Shown: positions 37,193 through 48,327, counted from the stretch's first letter. The stretch: DNA of 64,000 nt from Rossellomorea sp. y25 (GCF_038049935.1 NZ_CP145886.1:3294501-3358500), one strand, 5' to 3'. Notes: a model not told the origin generated them from the sequence alone. Numbers and translations: made by a program.

Positions 37193-37221
37193 ATTACACC
37201 AATATTTTCACTGTTTGTAAA
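37193..37221 (-). promoter_or_regulatory. Internal promoter of icd
   Basis: TTTACA (-35, 37216-37221), 17 bp, TGTAAT (-10, 37193-37198), each one base from consensus, between citZ and icd. B. subtilis icd likewise has its own promoter. A GC-rich hairpin (GGGGACTGAC / GTCATCCCC) follows in the leader. Confidence 0.65.
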
Positions 37222-37230
37222 TATTGATGA

Positions 37231-38349
37231 TTAACCTCTTTGTTCTACAGGCACATATTCCTGCTTGCCAGGCCCTACATAATCAGCACGAGGGCGGATC
37301 AGGCGGTTGTTTGAATACTGCTCAAGAATATGAGCTAACCAGCCGGACACACGGCTTACAGCGAAGATCGGCGTAAATAAGTCGTGGTCGATGCCTAAGC
37401 TGTGATAAACAGATGCCGAATAGAAATCAACATTAGGCGGTAAGCCTTTATTGGATGTAAATACATCTTCTACCTTAACGGACATTTCGTAGTATTCACT
37501 TTGTCCAGTTAATTCAGTTAATTTTTTGGACATTTCTTTAAGGTGCTTGGCACGTGGGTCTCCTTGACGGTAAACACGGTGACCGAAGCCCATGATTTTT
37601 TCTTTTTTCTCTAATTTGTCCAGGATGTAGGATTCTGCTTTATCAACTGAACCGATTTCAGTAAGCATCTTCATTACCTGCTCGTTTGCTCCACCGTGCA
37701 ACGGTCCTTTTAAAGCACCGATGGCAGCAGTGACGCCTGAATACACATCAGAAAGAGTAGCGACACAAACACGTGCAGTGAATGTGGAAGCGTTTAACTC
37801 GTGATCCGCATGAAGAACAAGTGCTTTATTGAAAGCCTCGATCTCAACCGGCTCAGGATCTTTACCTGTTAGCATATATAGGAAATTAGCAGCGAATCCT
37901 AAATCTTTGCGAGGAGCAATCGGATCTTGTCCGTTGCGGATCCGTGAAAAGCTCGTTACGATCGTAGGGATCTTCGCTTGTAGTCGAACAGCTTTTAAAT
38001 AGTTTTCCTTTTCGTCCATTACATCTGCTTTATCATCATATAATCCAAGTAAAGATACAGCAGAACGTAAAGCGGCCATAGGATGAACTTCCTTGATGTT
38101 GTACATCTTGAAATGCTCGATAACTTCCTTAGGCAGTTCAGCGTTAGCTGCTAACAGCTCTGTAAATTCCTGAAGTTCTGATGATGTAGGCAGTTTCAGA
38201 TGCCATAACAGGTAAATAACCTCTTCAAAGCTGGCATTGTTTGCTAAATCATCGATGTTGTAGCCCACATATGTAAGTGTATCGTCAATGATCGAACTGA
38301 TGGACGATGTCGTTGCTACAACTCCTTCTAATCCGCGAGTTGCTGTCAT
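37231..38349 (-). CDS. citZ: Citrate synthase
   Basis: A 372-residue enzyme condensing acetyl-CoA and oxaloacetate. Active-site histidines and aspartate are in LHGGANEQVM, MGFGHRVYRQGDPRA and VDFYSASVYHSLGI. The start is the ATG at 38349, behind AAAGGAGAGGTTATT; the frame is open for 74 more codons upstream, but these overlap the promoter and leader and do not match citrate synthases. First gene of citZ-icd-mdh with a leader of about 205 nt. Confidence 0.96.
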   Translation of the reverse strand: MTATRGLEGVVATTSSISSIIDDTLTYVGYNIDDLANNASFEEVIYLLWHLKLPTSSELQEFTELLAANAELPKEVIEHFKMYNIKEVHPMAALRSAVSLLGLYDDKADVMDEKENYLKAVRLQAKIPTIVTSFSRIRNGQDPIAPRKDLGFAANFLYMLTGKDPEPVEIEAFNKALVLHADHELNASTFTARVCVATLSDVYSGVTAAIGALKGPLHGGANEQVMKMLTEIGSVDKAESYILDKLEKKEKIMGFGHRVYRQGDPRAKHLKEMSKKLTELTGQSEYYEMSVKVEDVFTSNKGLPPNVDFYSASVYHSLGIDHDLFTPIFAVSRVSGWLAHILEQYSNNRLIRPRADYVGPGKQEYVPVEQRG

Positions 38350-38540
38350 AATAACCTCTCCTTTTGTTAAGTATTTCTCTTTACCCATTTTCATATGAGC
38401 ATAAAACCCTACAAGACTATGAAATAAGTCAGTAGGCTTGTTTAAAAAGAACATAAATAAGACGTTGAGCGTTTGCTCAATCCCTATACAAAAAATGATT
38501 CCCGGCTCTTCCGTAGTGAAAGTTCTACTTGATCGAGCTT

Positions 38541-38589
38541 GGGATGCGCTTACATTTCCTATTATAAACAATTATCTGACTTTTGTGAA
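38541..38589 (-). promoter_or_regulatory. citZ promoter with cre-like site
   Basis: TTCACA (-35, 38584-38589), 17 bp, perfect TATAAT (-10, 38561-38566). A cre-like sequence TGTAAGCGCATCCC (38541-38554, 8 of 11 fixed positions) lies at the predicted start point. citZ is under catabolite control in B. subtilis. Confidence 0.7.
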
Positions 38590-38615
38590 TGAAAACGCAC
38601 TAATTTCTATAAAAA

Positions 38616-38635
38616 TTATTTTTCTAGAAAAATAA
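38616..38635. promoter_or_regulatory. Perfect 20-bp palindrome upstream of citZ promoter
   Basis: TTATTTTTCTAGAAAAATAA is a perfect inverted repeat, 27 bp upstream of the citZ -35 box. It ends in TTAT and ATAA half sites such as those in CcpC boxes, but the spacing does not match the CcpC consensus. Operator function is inferred from symmetry and position. Confidence 0.45.
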
Positions 38636-38838
38636 ACCATGTAAGCGGGAGGTCATAAAGTGAGAGAGTACAAGCATTTCAAGATATTTATAAGCCTGCA
38701 TAAAAAGGACGGATAGATGCAGAAAATGTATAATCAAATTCATAGCTATTCAGTTAAGTGTTTATTTCTCATAAGAAGTTAATCCGATTTCCTGCAATTG
38801 AGGCCGGGTAGTGTACGCTTCACCCGGCACGGATGATC

Positions 38839-39297
38839 TTATAAAAAGAACTCATATAATTTCATCGCGAGGTATGCAATTCCTGCTCCAATCAACGGTC
38901 CGACGGCTACAGCCTTAAAGAACGCCACCGCCAGGACGGTTCCGAGTACAAGAGCTGTCGTAATATGGGGATCGTCTTCCAACAGTGTCAATCCACTCTT
39001 CGCAATTAAGGCCACCGCCATTCCGGAAGCAAGAGCAATCCACGCATAGGGTGACTTTAATGAATCATAAAGATCTTTAAATCCGATTTCACCTGTAGCG
39101 ATCGGTGCCAATACAGCAATCGTAATAATGGTGACCCCCCAGTTAATCCCCTTGGACTGAATGGTCGCAAACACCTTTTCATCGAGGCCTGCCAGCTTAA
39201 GAATGATTAAAAATGCTACGGCTATAATAATGGATTGGTTTTTGGCAATAAAGCCTATTCCCAGTAAGAGCAGTAAAAACATGAATGGCTGTGACAT
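38839..39297 (-). CDS. ytwI: DUF441 family membrane protein
   Basis: A 152-residue integral membrane protein with four to five helices. The segments FIAKNQSIIIAVAFLIILKL, KGINWGVTIITIAVLAPIATG, LIAKSGLTLLEDDPHITTAL and GPLIGAGIAYLAM are the DUF441 signature and match B. subtilis YtwI nearly throughout. Function unknown. The start is the ATG at 39297; a ribosome site (GGGAGGAAGAG) lies upstream. It is divergent from ytvI. Confidence 0.88.
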   Translation of the reverse strand: MSQPFMFLLLLLGIGFIAKNQSIIIAVAFLIILKLAGLDEKVFATIQSKGINWGVTIITIAVLAPIATGEIGFKDLYDSLKSPYAWIALASGMAVALIAKSGLTLLEDDPHITTALVLGTVLAVAFFKAVAVGPLIGAGIAYLAMKLYEFFL

Positions 39298-39454
39298 ATG
39301 AATACTCTTCCTCCCTATCATAAATCCAATCATTATCCTACCATATCAACTTTTAGGATTCTCTATAAAAATGAGCAGCCTCTTTAAATTAAACTTCCTT
39401 TCATTTCCTGTCTCCTTTAAAATAGAAGTAGAAGATCGGGTAGGAGGGAAGCCG

Positions 39455-40561
39455 TTGAATGTAGAATATGTTTATCGAACGATTCGGTTCTTGATCGTTT
39501 TAGCTATCGTTATACTCTCATTGATTTCATTCTATTACATATGGAAACTTGCTTATCCGTTTATCATCGCCATTGCCATCGCACTGCTGATCAATCCTCT
39601 GGTGAATTGGCTTGAAAGATGGCTTCCGAGGATATGGGCTGTTGCTTTGTCTCTCATATTGATTGTTGCAATCTTTGTTGGGCTTATCACCTTACTGATT
39701 GCTGAGATTGTTTCCGGTGCGAATTATTTAGCTGAAGAGCTCCCTAAGCATGTGCAGACCTTAGTCAAATATGCCGAGGATATCGTCGTAGGCCAAGTCA
39801 TTCCACTATACAACCAGCTGGCAGGTTTATTCAAGAACCTTGATGCCGGACAACAGGACACCATATTAGAGAATGTCCAGAATGCCGGAACGAAAATCGC
39901 CACATCAGCAGGGGATTTCCTGCAAAACTTTTTCACCAAATTGCCTCAGTTAATTTCTTGGATCCCAAATGCGGCATCCGTACTGATTTTTGCAGCCTTA
40001 GCGACATTCTTTATTAGTAAGGACTGGTATACATTATCTGCTAAAGCAGAGAAAGTCATTCCCGGTAAAGCCATGAGCAGCGGCAGAAAAGTATTTATTG
40101 ATCTAAAAAGGGCGCTATTCGGATTTATCAGGGCTCAGTTTACCCTCATATCGATTACGGCGATCATCGTCTTAATCGGATTGATCATTCTGAGAGTAGA
40201 TTACGCGATCACCATTGCGCTCGTCACAGGTCTCGTTGATATTCTACCCTATCTAGGGACTGGAGCGGTTTTCGTTCCCTGGATCATATATGAATTTATT
40301 ACAGGAAACGTCGGATTAGGCATCGGTTTATCCGTTCTCTATCTGGTTGTCGTGGTTCAGCGTCAAATCATGGAGCCGAAAGTACTGTCATCAAGCATCG
40401 GACTCGATCCTCTCGCCACTCTGATTGCTCTCTTTGTCGGCTTTAAGCTAATCGGGTTTCTAGGTTTAATCGTTGGGCCTGTTGTATTAGTCATTCTATC
40501 CACTCTAAAAAGAGCCGGGGTTTTTGAAGATACGTGGAAGTTTATCATGGGTGTAAAATAG
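39455..40561 (+). CDS. ytvI: Sporulation integral membrane protein YtvI (AI-2E transporter family)
   Basis: A 368-residue polytopic membrane protein of the AI-2E/PerM family with about eight helices: two near the N-terminus (FLIVLAIVILSLISFYYIW, PFIIAIAIALLINPLVNWLE), then a long extracellular/amphipathic region (residues 95-200) and a C-terminal bundle ending GFLGLIVGPVVLVILSTL. The conserved DILPYLGTGAVFVPW is present. It starts with TTG at 39455, six bases after GGAGGG. In B. subtilis it is a sporulation gene; substrate unknown. Confidence 0.9.
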   Translation: MNVEYVYRTIRFLIVLAIVILSLISFYYIWKLAYPFIIAIAIALLINPLVNWLERWLPRIWAVALSLILIVAIFVGLITLLIAEIVSGANYLAEELPKHVQTLVKYAEDIVVGQVIPLYNQLAGLFKNLDAGQQDTILENVQNAGTKIATSAGDFLQNFFTKLPQLISWIPNAASVLIFAALATFFISKDWYTLSAKAEKVIPGKAMSSGRKVFIDLKRALFGFIRAQFTLISITAIIVLIGLIILRVDYAITIALVTGLVDILPYLGTGAVFVPWIIYEFITGNVGLGIGLSVLYLVVVVQRQIMEPKVLSSSIGLDPLATLIALFVGFKLIGFLGLIVGPVVLVILSTLKRAGVFEDTWKFIMGVK

Positions 40562-40563
40562 GA

Positions 40564-40593
40564 AAAAGCACTGCTACCGAGCAGTGCTTTTTT
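40564..40593. terminator. Bidirectional terminator between ytvI and fxsA
   Basis: AAAGCACTGC and GCAGTGCTTT pair perfectly, with TTTTTTT on the plus side and a short T stretch on the minus side, between convergent genes. Confidence 0.88.
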
Positions 40594-40595
40594 TA

Positions 40596-40982
40596 TTATC
40601 TGTAAATAATCACATTTCCATTATTAATCCAGCGTTTGAATAGCTTATAAATGAACGGTTTAAACATTTTACGGGTTGGTGGAAGTAATAGCAGGAATCC
40701 GATCGCATCGGTAATAAAACCAGGCGTCAATAGAACGACCCCTCCAACCAGGATGCATAACCCATCTATGATCGCGTCACCCGGTAGCTGACCGTACTGC
40801 ATATCCTGCTGCGCTTTCCGTAGCGTTTCCATTCCTTGCTTCTTTGCTAAATAAGCTCCCAAAATTCCTGTTGTAATGATCAGTAAAACAGTCGGGATCA
40901 AGCCAAACGCTTGTCCGGAAAGAACCAGCAACCCAATTTCCAATGCGGGCACGATAATTAACAATAACAAGATATATCTCAT
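40596..40982 (-). CDS. fxsA: FxsA family membrane protein
   Basis: A 128-residue membrane protein with three to four helices. LLIIVPALEIGLLVLSGQAFG, TTGILGAYLAKKQGMETLRKAQ and GGVVLLTPGFITDAIGFLLLLPPTR are the FxsA signature. E. coli FxsA suppresses F-exclusion of phage T7; the Bacillus role is unknown. The ATG at 40982 lies eight bases after GGAGG. Convergent with ytvI. Confidence 0.88.
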   Translation of the reverse strand: MRYILLLLIIVPALEIGLLVLSGQAFGLIPTVLLIITTGILGAYLAKKQGMETLRKAQQDMQYGQLPGDAIIDGLCILVGGVVLLTPGFITDAIGFLLLLPPTRKMFKPFIYKLFKRWINNGNVIIYR

Positions 40983-41139
40983 GAGGGATTCCTCCATACA
41001 TTTAATCCTTATTACTTTCTATTATAACATATTAAGAATTTCAAGGTATTATGTGAGGATTGTCTTAGAGAAAGACAGCATGTTTAAGCCATTGGATGTG
41101 AAAAAGATTATAGTTTGGGGATTGTTGCGGAATTATTGG

Positions 41140-41247
41140 CGTTTGTTGTGGCATTTTCGCCGGTTGCTGGGGCATTTTCCATCTAACTTGTGCCACTTTG
41201 AGCTAAACTTGTGCCACTTTCAACAAAACTTGTGCCAAATTGTGAAC
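41140..41247. repeat. Tandem array, about five units at 21-23 bp
   Basis: Three right-hand units are exactly 21 bp and begin AACTTGTGCCA (last three of the array, within 41185-41247); two left-hand, more diverged units contain GTGGCATTTTC and GGGGCATTTTC. It lies between fxsA and the end of pyk. No coding potential. Confidence 0.8.
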
Positions 41248-41287
41248 ACCTGTCAACACAGTCAGGATAGCCTACTTATTTAGCCAA

Positions 41288-41322
41288 AAAAAGCCGGAGT
41301 CAACATAAGACTCCGGCTTTCA
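41288..41322 (-). terminator. Terminator of pfkA-pyk
   Basis: On the minus strand AAAGCCGGAGT and ACTCCGGCTTTTTTTGG form a 10-bp GC-rich stem with T-run, 10 bases after the pyk stop. Confidence 0.9.
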
Positions 41323-41330
41323 TTCATTTC

Positions 41331-43091
41331 TTATAGTACGCTGGCATGACCGTTATAGATGACACCGCGAGTGGCATCTACTGTAATTTCCTGGCCATTT
41401 GAGAATAGAGAAGTGGCATTGTCTACACCAACAACGACAGGGATTCCTAGATTAATCCCTACTACTGCTGCATGGCTTGTTAAACCGCCCTCTTCTACGA
41501 TAAGAGCCGAGCATTTTTCCAGGGCCGGCATCATTTCTTTATCTGTTCCGATCGTAACAAGAACATTTCCCGGCTGAGTGTTCTTAACGGCTTCTTCTGC
41601 AGTAGTTGCCACAACCGCTTTACCGTAAGCAGATCTACGGCCGATTCCTTGGCCTTTTGCCACGATATCGCCTACCACATGGATTTTCATCAGATTTGTT
41701 GTTCCTGACTCACCAATCGGAACACCTGCTGTGATGATAATACGATCTCCATGCTTCGTCATGCCTGAATTGACGCTTTCTTCTACAGCCATATCAAGCA
41801 TTTCGTCCGTAGTCGTCACTTTACGTCCGACAGTAGGGTAAACACCCCAGACAAGTGCCAATCGGCGTGATACGGAATCTGTTCCCGTTACTGCTACGAT
41901 TGGGGCTTTAGGACGGTATTTAGAAATCATGCGTGCTGTATGTCCACTTTCCGTTGGAGCAACAATCGCATTTACATCAAGGTTAAGGGCCGTGTGAGCT
42001 ACAGATTGACCGATGGCATCTGTCATATTATGCTCACTGTCTTTACTGCGTGCCGATAGGATTTCATTGAAATCCAGTGCCGTTTCTGCTCTTGAAGCAA
42101 TGTTATGCATCGTTTGGACCGCTTCTACAGGATACGTACCTGCAGCAGTTTCTCCAGAAAGCATGATCGCATCTGTACCATCGAAGATTGCATTGGCTAC
42201 GTCACTTGCTTCCGCTCTTGTCGGTCTAGGGTTGCGCTGCATGGAATCAAGCATTTGAGTTGCCGTGATGACAGGCTTACCTAGTGAGTTACATTTCTTG
42301 ATCAACATCTTCTGAACCAATGGTACTTCTTCAGCAGGGATTTCCACACCAAGATCTCCACGAGCCACCATCAATCCGTCTGATACTTCGAGGATTTCAT
42401 TGATATTATCTACACCCTCTTGATTCTCGATCTTAGGGATGATTTGAATGTGAGAAGCGTTGTGTTCTTCCAATAATTGACGAATTTCAAGTACATCAGA
42501 TGCACGGCGAACGAATGATGCCGCAATAAAGTCAACGCCCTGCCCAATACCGAATACGATATCCTTTGCATCTTTATCCGTAATCCCTGGAAGGTTTACG
42601 GAAACTCCCGGTACGTTTACACCTTTTTTATTCTTTAAAACACCGCTGTTGGCAACATACGTATGAATCTCGCCATTCGCTTTATCGATTTCCGTTACTT
42701 CCAATCCGATCAGACCATCGTCTAAAAGAATTTTTGAACCAACATGAACATCATCGATTAATCCTTCGTATGTAACGGAGAATTTCTCAGTTGTTCCCAG
42801 TACTTCATTCATGGAAACGATGACGTTTGAACCTTGAGTTAATTCGATTGCACCATCTTCCATATTATTCGTACGGATTTCAGGACCTTTTGTATCGAGA
42901 AGGATCCCGACTGTTTTCCCGGCTTTTTCTGCTGCTTCACGGATATTGACGATTCTCTGCCCATGCTCTTCGTGGTCACCGTGTGAAAAGTTTAAGCGGG
43001 AAACGTTCATTCCGGCTTCGATTAATTGAGATAACTTTTCTACACTCTCACTTGCAGGACCAATGGTACATACTATTTTCGTTTTTCTCAT
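41331..43091 (-). CDS. pyk: Pyruvate kinase
   Basis: A 586-residue glycolytic enzyme making pyruvate and ATP from phosphoenolpyruvate. The TIM-barrel A domain carries [41 protein letters not shown] and the [19 protein letters not shown] stretch (in two blocks). After the C domain (about 360-470) there is an extra PEP-utiliser mobile domain (residues 490-586, [34 protein letters not shown] region), typical of Bacillus Pyk. Follows pfkA by 30 bases in one operon. Confidence 0.97.
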   Translation of the reverse strand: MRKTKIVCTIGPASESVEKLSQLIEAGMNVSRLNFSHGDHEEHGQRIVNIREAAEKAGKTVGILLDTKGPEIRTNNMEDGAIELTQGSNVIVSMNEVLGTTEKFSVTYEGLIDDVHVGSKILLDDGLIGLEVTEIDKANGEIHTYVANSGVLKNKKGVNVPGVSVNLPGITDKDAKDIVFGIGQGVDFIAASFVRRASDVLEIRQLLEEHNASHIQIIPKIENQEGVDNINEILEVSDGLMVARGDLGVEIPAEEVPLVQKMLIKKCNSLGKPVITATQMLDSMQRNPRPTRAEASDVANAIFDGTDAIMLSGETAAGTYPVEAVQTMHNIASRAETALDFNEILSARSKDSEHNMTDAIGQSVAHTALNLDVNAIVAPTESGHTARMISKYRPKAPIVAVTGTDSVSRRLALVWGVYPTVGRKVTTTDEMLDMAVEESVNSGMTKHGDRIIITAGVPIGESGTTNLMKIHVVGDIVAKGQGIGRRSAYGKAVVATTAEEAVKNTQPGNVLVTIGTDKEMMPALEKCSALIVEEGGLTSHAAVVGINLGIPVVVGVDNATSLFSNGQEITVDATRGVIYNGHASVL

Positions 43092-43121
43092 TTTCTTTAC
43101 CTCCTGAAATCTTACAACAAT

Positions 43122-44111
<990 letters not shown>

Positions 44112-44308
44112 TTATGTAAATGAATGGTACAAACTTGTTAATGGTTTCACATATATCTGAGAAAAGGAAAACGGAACAATCTATCCTGTTTCATTCATTA
44201 CATTATTATGGACCAATAGACTATGGATTATTTCTAAAATAACATGAAGATTCAAGGTTCTCAACAAGTTACGCTAACGAAATGCAAAAGACGAAATAAT
44301 CTATAAAA

Positions 44309-44322
44309 TGGAAGCGTTTTAA
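44309..44322 (-). promoter_or_regulatory. cre-like site upstream of pfkA
   Basis: TTAAAACGCTTCCA matches 9 of 11 fixed positions of the CcpA cre consensus. It lies between a possible -35 (TTAACA) and -10 (TATAGA), about 230 bases upstream of pfkA. The promoter assignment is weak. Confidence 0.4.
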
Positions 44323-44382
44323 TTGTTAAAAGCTTCAAAATATCGTCACAAATCTTGATTTAAAGGAAAATTAATGAAAAAA

Positions 44383-44416
44383 GACTGACAAAAGGTTATT
44401 CCTATTTGTCAGTCCA
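44383..44416 (-). terminator. Terminator of accDA
   Basis: On the minus strand GGACTGACAAA and TTTGTCAGTCTTTTTTC form a 10-bp stem with T-run, about 8 bases after the accA stop. Confidence 0.9.
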
Positions 44417-44423
44417 TCGTTCC

Positions 44424-45404
44424 TTATGATTTTACCCCAATTAAATCATTTAAAACAGAATATTCACCCATCGCTTTAAATTTCTCATATCGGTGCTGAA
44501 TCAATTCTTCTTTCTTCATGGGAATTAATTCTTTCAGGGAGGCTATCAATACATCATTGATATATTGTGCTTGCTCTTCGACATCTTTATGAGCACCGCC
44601 TTTAACTTCCGTGACGATTTCATCAATGATCCCAAGCTCCTTTAAATCCGGTGCAGTGATCTTCATGGATTCAGCAGCTCGTTTCGCTTGAGTGGAATCC
44701 TTCCACAGAATGGCCGCTGCCCCTTCAGGTGATATAACGGAGTAAGTGGAGTTTTCAAGCATATGAATATGGTTTCCGACTCCCAGTGCCAGGGCACCTC
44801 CACTACCACCTTCACCAATGACCATGCAGATGACAGGAACGGTCAATCCCGCCATTTCCACAAGATTTCTTGCAATGGCTTCACTTTGACCCCTTTCCTC
44901 TGCTGCTTTACCGGGATACGCACCCTTTGTATCAATAAAGCAGATGATCGGACGATTGAACTTGTCCGCTTGCTTCATCAAGCGTAAGGCCTTTCGATAT
45001 CCTTCCGGATGAGGCATTCCAAAGTTCCGGCGAATATTTTCTTTCGTATCTTTCCCTCTTTGGTGCCCGATGATGGTAACCGGTACCCCATGAAATTTCC
45101 CTACGCCTGAAACAATGGCTTCGTCATCCCCATACAGACGGTCTCCATGCATTTCGATGAAGTCAGTAAAGAGATACCCGATATAATCAAGCGTTGTCGG
45201 GCGATTGGGATGACGGGCAACTTGCACTCTTTCCCACGGCTTCATATTTTCATAAATGTCATTTTCAAGTTTTCCCAGACGCGACTCGAGCTTTTCGATT
45301 TCTTTCGATAAGTCCACGTCCGAATTCTGAGTGAATTCCTTAAGCTCGGCTATTTTTTTCTTGAGCTCAACTACAGGCTTTTCAAATTCCATCTCATTTA
45401 CCAT
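44424..45404 (-). CDS. accA: Acetyl-CoA carboxylase carboxyltransferase alpha subunit
   Basis: A 326-residue crotonase-superfamily subunit that, with AccD, moves CO2 from carboxybiotin to acetyl-CoA to make malonyl-CoA for fatty acid synthesis. Recognised by [40 protein letters not shown] and [17 protein letters not shown]. The ATG overlaps the last codons of accD (ATGGTAA), so the two are made in a coupled way. Confidence 0.97.
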   Translation of the reverse strand: MVNEMEFEKPVVELKKKIAELKEFTQNSDVDLSKEIEKLESRLGKLENDIYENMKPWERVQVARHPNRPTTLDYIGYLFTDFIEMHGDRLYGDDEAIVSGVGKFHGVPVTIIGHQRGKDTKENIRRNFGMPHPEGYRKALRLMKQADKFNRPIICFIDTKGAYPGKAAEERGQSEAIARNLVEMAGLTVPVICMVIGEGGSGGALALGVGNHIHMLENSTYSVISPEGAAAILWKDSTQAKRAAESMKITAPDLKELGIIDEIVTEVKGGAHKDVEEQAQYINDVLIASLKELIPMKKEELIQHRYEKFKAMGEYSVLNDLIGVKS

Positions 45405-46267
45405 GGCAGATCACCGTCCCACTGATGTATATCAAGTACTGTCCCGATTTTCTCTTTTAACTCGAGTCTCGAGATGACTCCGTCAAGTTGACCATGCTTC
45501 AATAAAAATTCGGATGTTTGGAAGTCTTCCGGCAAGTCTTCCCTGATGGTTTGCTCAATGATCCTTCTGCCTGCGAAGCCGATAAGGGCTCCGGGCTCAG
45601 CAAAGTTATAGTCCCCAACGGAAGCAAAACTTGCGGATACCCCGCCTGTCGTTGGGTGCGTCATGATGGAGATGAAGAGTCCCCCATTCTCGCTCAATCG
45701 ATTAAGGGCCACACTGGTTTTGGCCATCTGCATCAAGGAAAGGACACCTTCCTGCATTCTCGCGCCTCCAGATGCCGTGAAGATAATGAATGGTACTTTT
45801 CGTTTGTCGGCTTCTTCGATGGCTCTCGTGATTTTCTCTCCTACCACAGAGCCCATACTCCCCATTCTGAAACGGGAATCCATGATGGCAGTGACGACTT
45901 CGATTCCATTCACCTTTCCGGACCCGGTTAACACGGCTTCATTCATACCCGTCTTTTTACGGTCCTTTTCCACTTTCCCCTCATAATCAGGAAAGTTCAA
46001 AGGATTACCGGATGTAAGGTCATGGTCAAGCTCTTTGAACGTACCTTCATCTATAAAACTATCGACTCTCTCTGGTGAGCTCATCCCATGATGGTATCCG
46101 CAATGAATGCACACCTTTAAGTTTTTTTGAAGTTCTTTTGTGTACATGATTTTTTTGCAATCAGGACATTTGGTCATGATGCCTTCCGGAACGTCATGTT
46201 TAGCCGCTTCAGAAGGGATCGTTGCATATTTTTTCTTTTTGGATTTATTAAAAAGTTCCTTAAGCAA
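45398..46267 (-). CDS. accD: Acetyl-CoA carboxylase carboxyltransferase beta subunit
   Basis: A 289-residue partner of AccA. The N-terminal zinc ribbon is [20 protein letters not shown] followed by IHC, with four cysteines. The carboxyltransferase core has [20 protein letters not shown] and [20 protein letters not shown] and [14 protein letters not shown]. Located upstream of accA, in the common Bacillus order. RBS AAGGAGGTTTCACC. Confidence 0.97.
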   Translation of the reverse strand: MLKELFNKSKKKKYATIPSEAAKHDVPEGIMTKCPDCKKIMYTKELQKNLKVCIHCGYHHGMSSPERVDSFIDEGTFKELDHDLTSGNPLNFPDYEGKVEKDRKKTGMNEAVLTGSGKVNGIEVVTAIMDSRFRMGSMGSVVGEKITRAIEEADKRKVPFIIFTASGGARMQEGVLSLMQMAKTSVALNRLSENGGLFISIMTHPTTGGVSASFASVGDYNFAEPGALIGFAGRRIIEQTIREDLPEDFQTSEFLLKHGQLDGVISRLELKEKIGTVLDIHQWDGDLPW

Positions 46268-46432
46268 GGTGAAACCTCCTTAACTAATTACAGTAGCTTG
46301 TACGTCTTCTGAAGGAAAAAATGAAGAGAATAAATGCTAAAAAATCAATTTCCCAGGGACCAGCTGCCGCTTTCGTTTCTAGTAGTAAATGCACGATATA
46401 AAACTGCTTGACTATCAGTTTAATGGAAAGGT

Positions 46433-47092
46433 TTAAAAAAAGATGTTGGAAATTGTCGCATCTTTATCGACAATTTCCCTGACCCTTTTATACGTCTCTT
46501 GCACAGTCTCTTTATCTTGTCTTTCTATTCCTTGAAGCATTCGGGTAATCTCTTCTCTCATTTGATCCGTTATCTTGATTTCGCCACAAATCAATGTTTC
46601 AAAATCATTCAGGATATTCCAGATCCGTTGAGCCAAATGATTGGCGCTCATCATCACGATGTCCCTGAACACATCATCCAGGCTTTCAGCTTTTGCAGCT
46701 GTTTCCAGAAGTGCTGCCATCTTCTTTTCTTCAATAAACAGATCTTTCAGCGCTTCCTTCTCAATCATCATTTTCGTGTAGAGTATATCTTCCTGAGCCT
46801 TATGATCCTGCAGGATGAACATGCCCAGAAGATCGATCAGATGATGGTCCCGAAAGTCTCTTAAAAAGGTTCCTTCGCCTCTTTTGGTTTCAATCAATCC
46901 CAATAATTCCAGGGCTCGTAATGCTTCCCTGACTGAAGAACGCCCAACGTTCAACCGTTCCGACAGTTCTCTTTCAGATGGGATTTTGTCGCCTGGCTGA
47001 AGGCCATCCTTCGATATCATTTCTCGTAGTTGGTGAACAATTCCAATATATACCTTAGCGTGAGTATGGAGAGAGTTCACTTCCGTCATCAT
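46433..47092 (-). CDS. GntR/FadR family transcriptional regulator
   Basis: A 219-residue repressor-type regulator. The winged-helix N-terminal domain (about 10-80) shows LQPGDKIPSERELSERLNVG, RSSVREALRALELLGLIETK and GEGTFL; the all-helical C-terminal domain (90-215) is FadR/FCD-like, but the metal-ligand histidines are not clearly present. Its ATG overlaps the malic enzyme stop (ATGA), so it is translationally coupled to ytsJ and lies just before accDA. The position suggests control of pyruvate/malonyl-CoA genes; the ligand is unknown. Confidence 0.85.
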   Translation of the reverse strand: MMTEVNSLHTHAKVYIGIVHQLREMISKDGLQPGDKIPSERELSERLNVGRSSVREALRALELLGLIETKRGEGTFLRDFRDHHLIDLLGMFILQDHKAQEDILYTKMMIEKEALKDLFIEEKKMAALLETAAKAESLDDVFRDIVMMSANHLAQRIWNILNDFETLICGEIKITDQMREEITRMLQGIERQDKETVQETYKRVREIVDKDATISNIFF

Positions 47093-48327
47093 TCACTCTT
47101 CCCGATAACCGCTAAATCTTCCGTTTTTTTACGGATTTCTTCAGGATCCACTTTCAGACGGGCCACTCCCGTCTCCATGGCTGTCTTTGCAACCGCAGCC
47201 GCTACGGCAGGTGCTACACGCTTATCGAACGGTGCAGGAATGACATAGTCTTCATTCAACTCATCTTCACTGATTAACGACGCAATCGCCTCAACCGCAG
47301 CCTGCTTCATTTTCTCATTGATATGAGTGGCGCGGACATCCAGTGCCCCGCGGAAAATACCCGGGAATGCCAGAACATTATTCACCTGGTTAGGAAAATC
47401 GGATCGACCGGTTCCCACCACTTTAGCTCCAGCCGCTTTAGCAAGCGCCGGCATAATTTCCGGAACAGGATTGGCCATGGCGAAGATGATTGGATCCTTC
47501 TTCATGGAAGCAACCATTTCTTCCGTTAATGCCCCTGCAACAGATACACCGATAAATACGTCTGCATCTTTTAATACTTCTGTCAGTCCGCCTTTGATGT
47601 GATCCTTATTGGTAAACTTCGCCACTTCGTCCTTAATGGCGTTCATTCCTTCAGGACGGCCTTCGTAAATCGCTCCTTTGGAATCACACATGATGATATC
47701 TCTCACTCCATAGCGGTAAAGAAGCTTAATGATCGCCATGCCGGCAGCTCCAGCTCCATTTGCCACTACTTTGATTTCAGACATCTTCTTCCCGACGATT
47801 TTAAGAGCGTTCACAAGGCCCGCTACGGTAACAATTGCCGTACCATGCTGATCATCGTGAAACACAGGAATATTCGTCTCTTTTTTCAAACGTTCTTCGA
47901 TTTCAAAGCAATTTGGAGCCGCAATGTCTTCAAGATTCACTCCGCCAAATGTAGGCTCAAGAAGTTTCACCGTTTCTACAATCTTGTCCACATCCGTTGT
48001 GTTCAAACAGATTGGGAACGCATCTACCCCTGCAAAGCTCTTAAATAGAACCGCTTTTCCTTCCATAACAGGCAGGGCAGCTTCCGGTCCGATATTTCCC
48101 AGCCCTAAAACAGCTGTGCCATCTGAAACAACGGCCACCATATTCCCTTTCATCGTATAATCGTAAACCGTTTCAGGCTTGTCATAAATAACCTTACAAG
48201 GTTCGGCTACCCCGGGGGAGTAAGCCAGGCTCAGGTCATCCGCATTTCGGACTTCCACCTTGGATTTTGATTCTAATTTCCCTTTATTCACTCGATGCAT
48301 ATGCAGAGCTTCTTCACGTAATGACAA
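47089..48327 (-). CDS. ytsJ: Malic enzyme
   Basis: A 412-residue enzyme decarboxylating malate to pyruvate. SLAYSPGVAEPCKVIYDKPE, the substrate/metal block FHDDQHGTAIVTVAGLVNAL and the nucleotide motif ANGAGAAGMAIIKLLYRYG are clear. B. subtilis YtsJ, its closest namesake by position (after dnaE), prefers NADP; cofactor preference is not fixed by the residues I can read. Followed by the coupled GntR regulator. Confidence 0.94.
   Translation of the reverse strand: MSLREEALHMHRVNKGKLESKSKVEVRNADDLSLAYSPGVAEPCKVIYDKPETVYDYTMKGNMVAVVSDGTAVLGLGNIGPEAALPVMEGKAVLFKSFAGVDAFPICLNTTDVDKIVETVKLLEPTFGGVNLEDIAAPNCFEIEERLKKETNIPVFHDDQHGTAIVTVAGLVNALKIVGKKMSEIKVVANGAGAAGMAIIKLLYRYGVRDIIMCDSKGAIYEGRPEGMNAIKDEVAKFTNKDHIKGGLTEVLKDADVFIGVSVAGALTEEMVASMKKDPIIFAMANPVPEIMPALAKAAGAKVVGTGRSDFPNQVNNVLAFPGIFRGALDVRATHINEKMKQAAVEAIASLISEDELNEDYVIPAPFDKRVAPAVAAAVAKTAMETGVARLKVDPEEIRKKTEDLAVIGKSE

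Noticed and set aside
38660..38716. 18-codon plus-strand frame after GGGAGG
   Set aside because: Good ribosome site but too short and without support from conservation or context.
46268..46432. FapR operator before accD
   Set aside because: No sequence close to the palindromic FapR site could be found in the gap.
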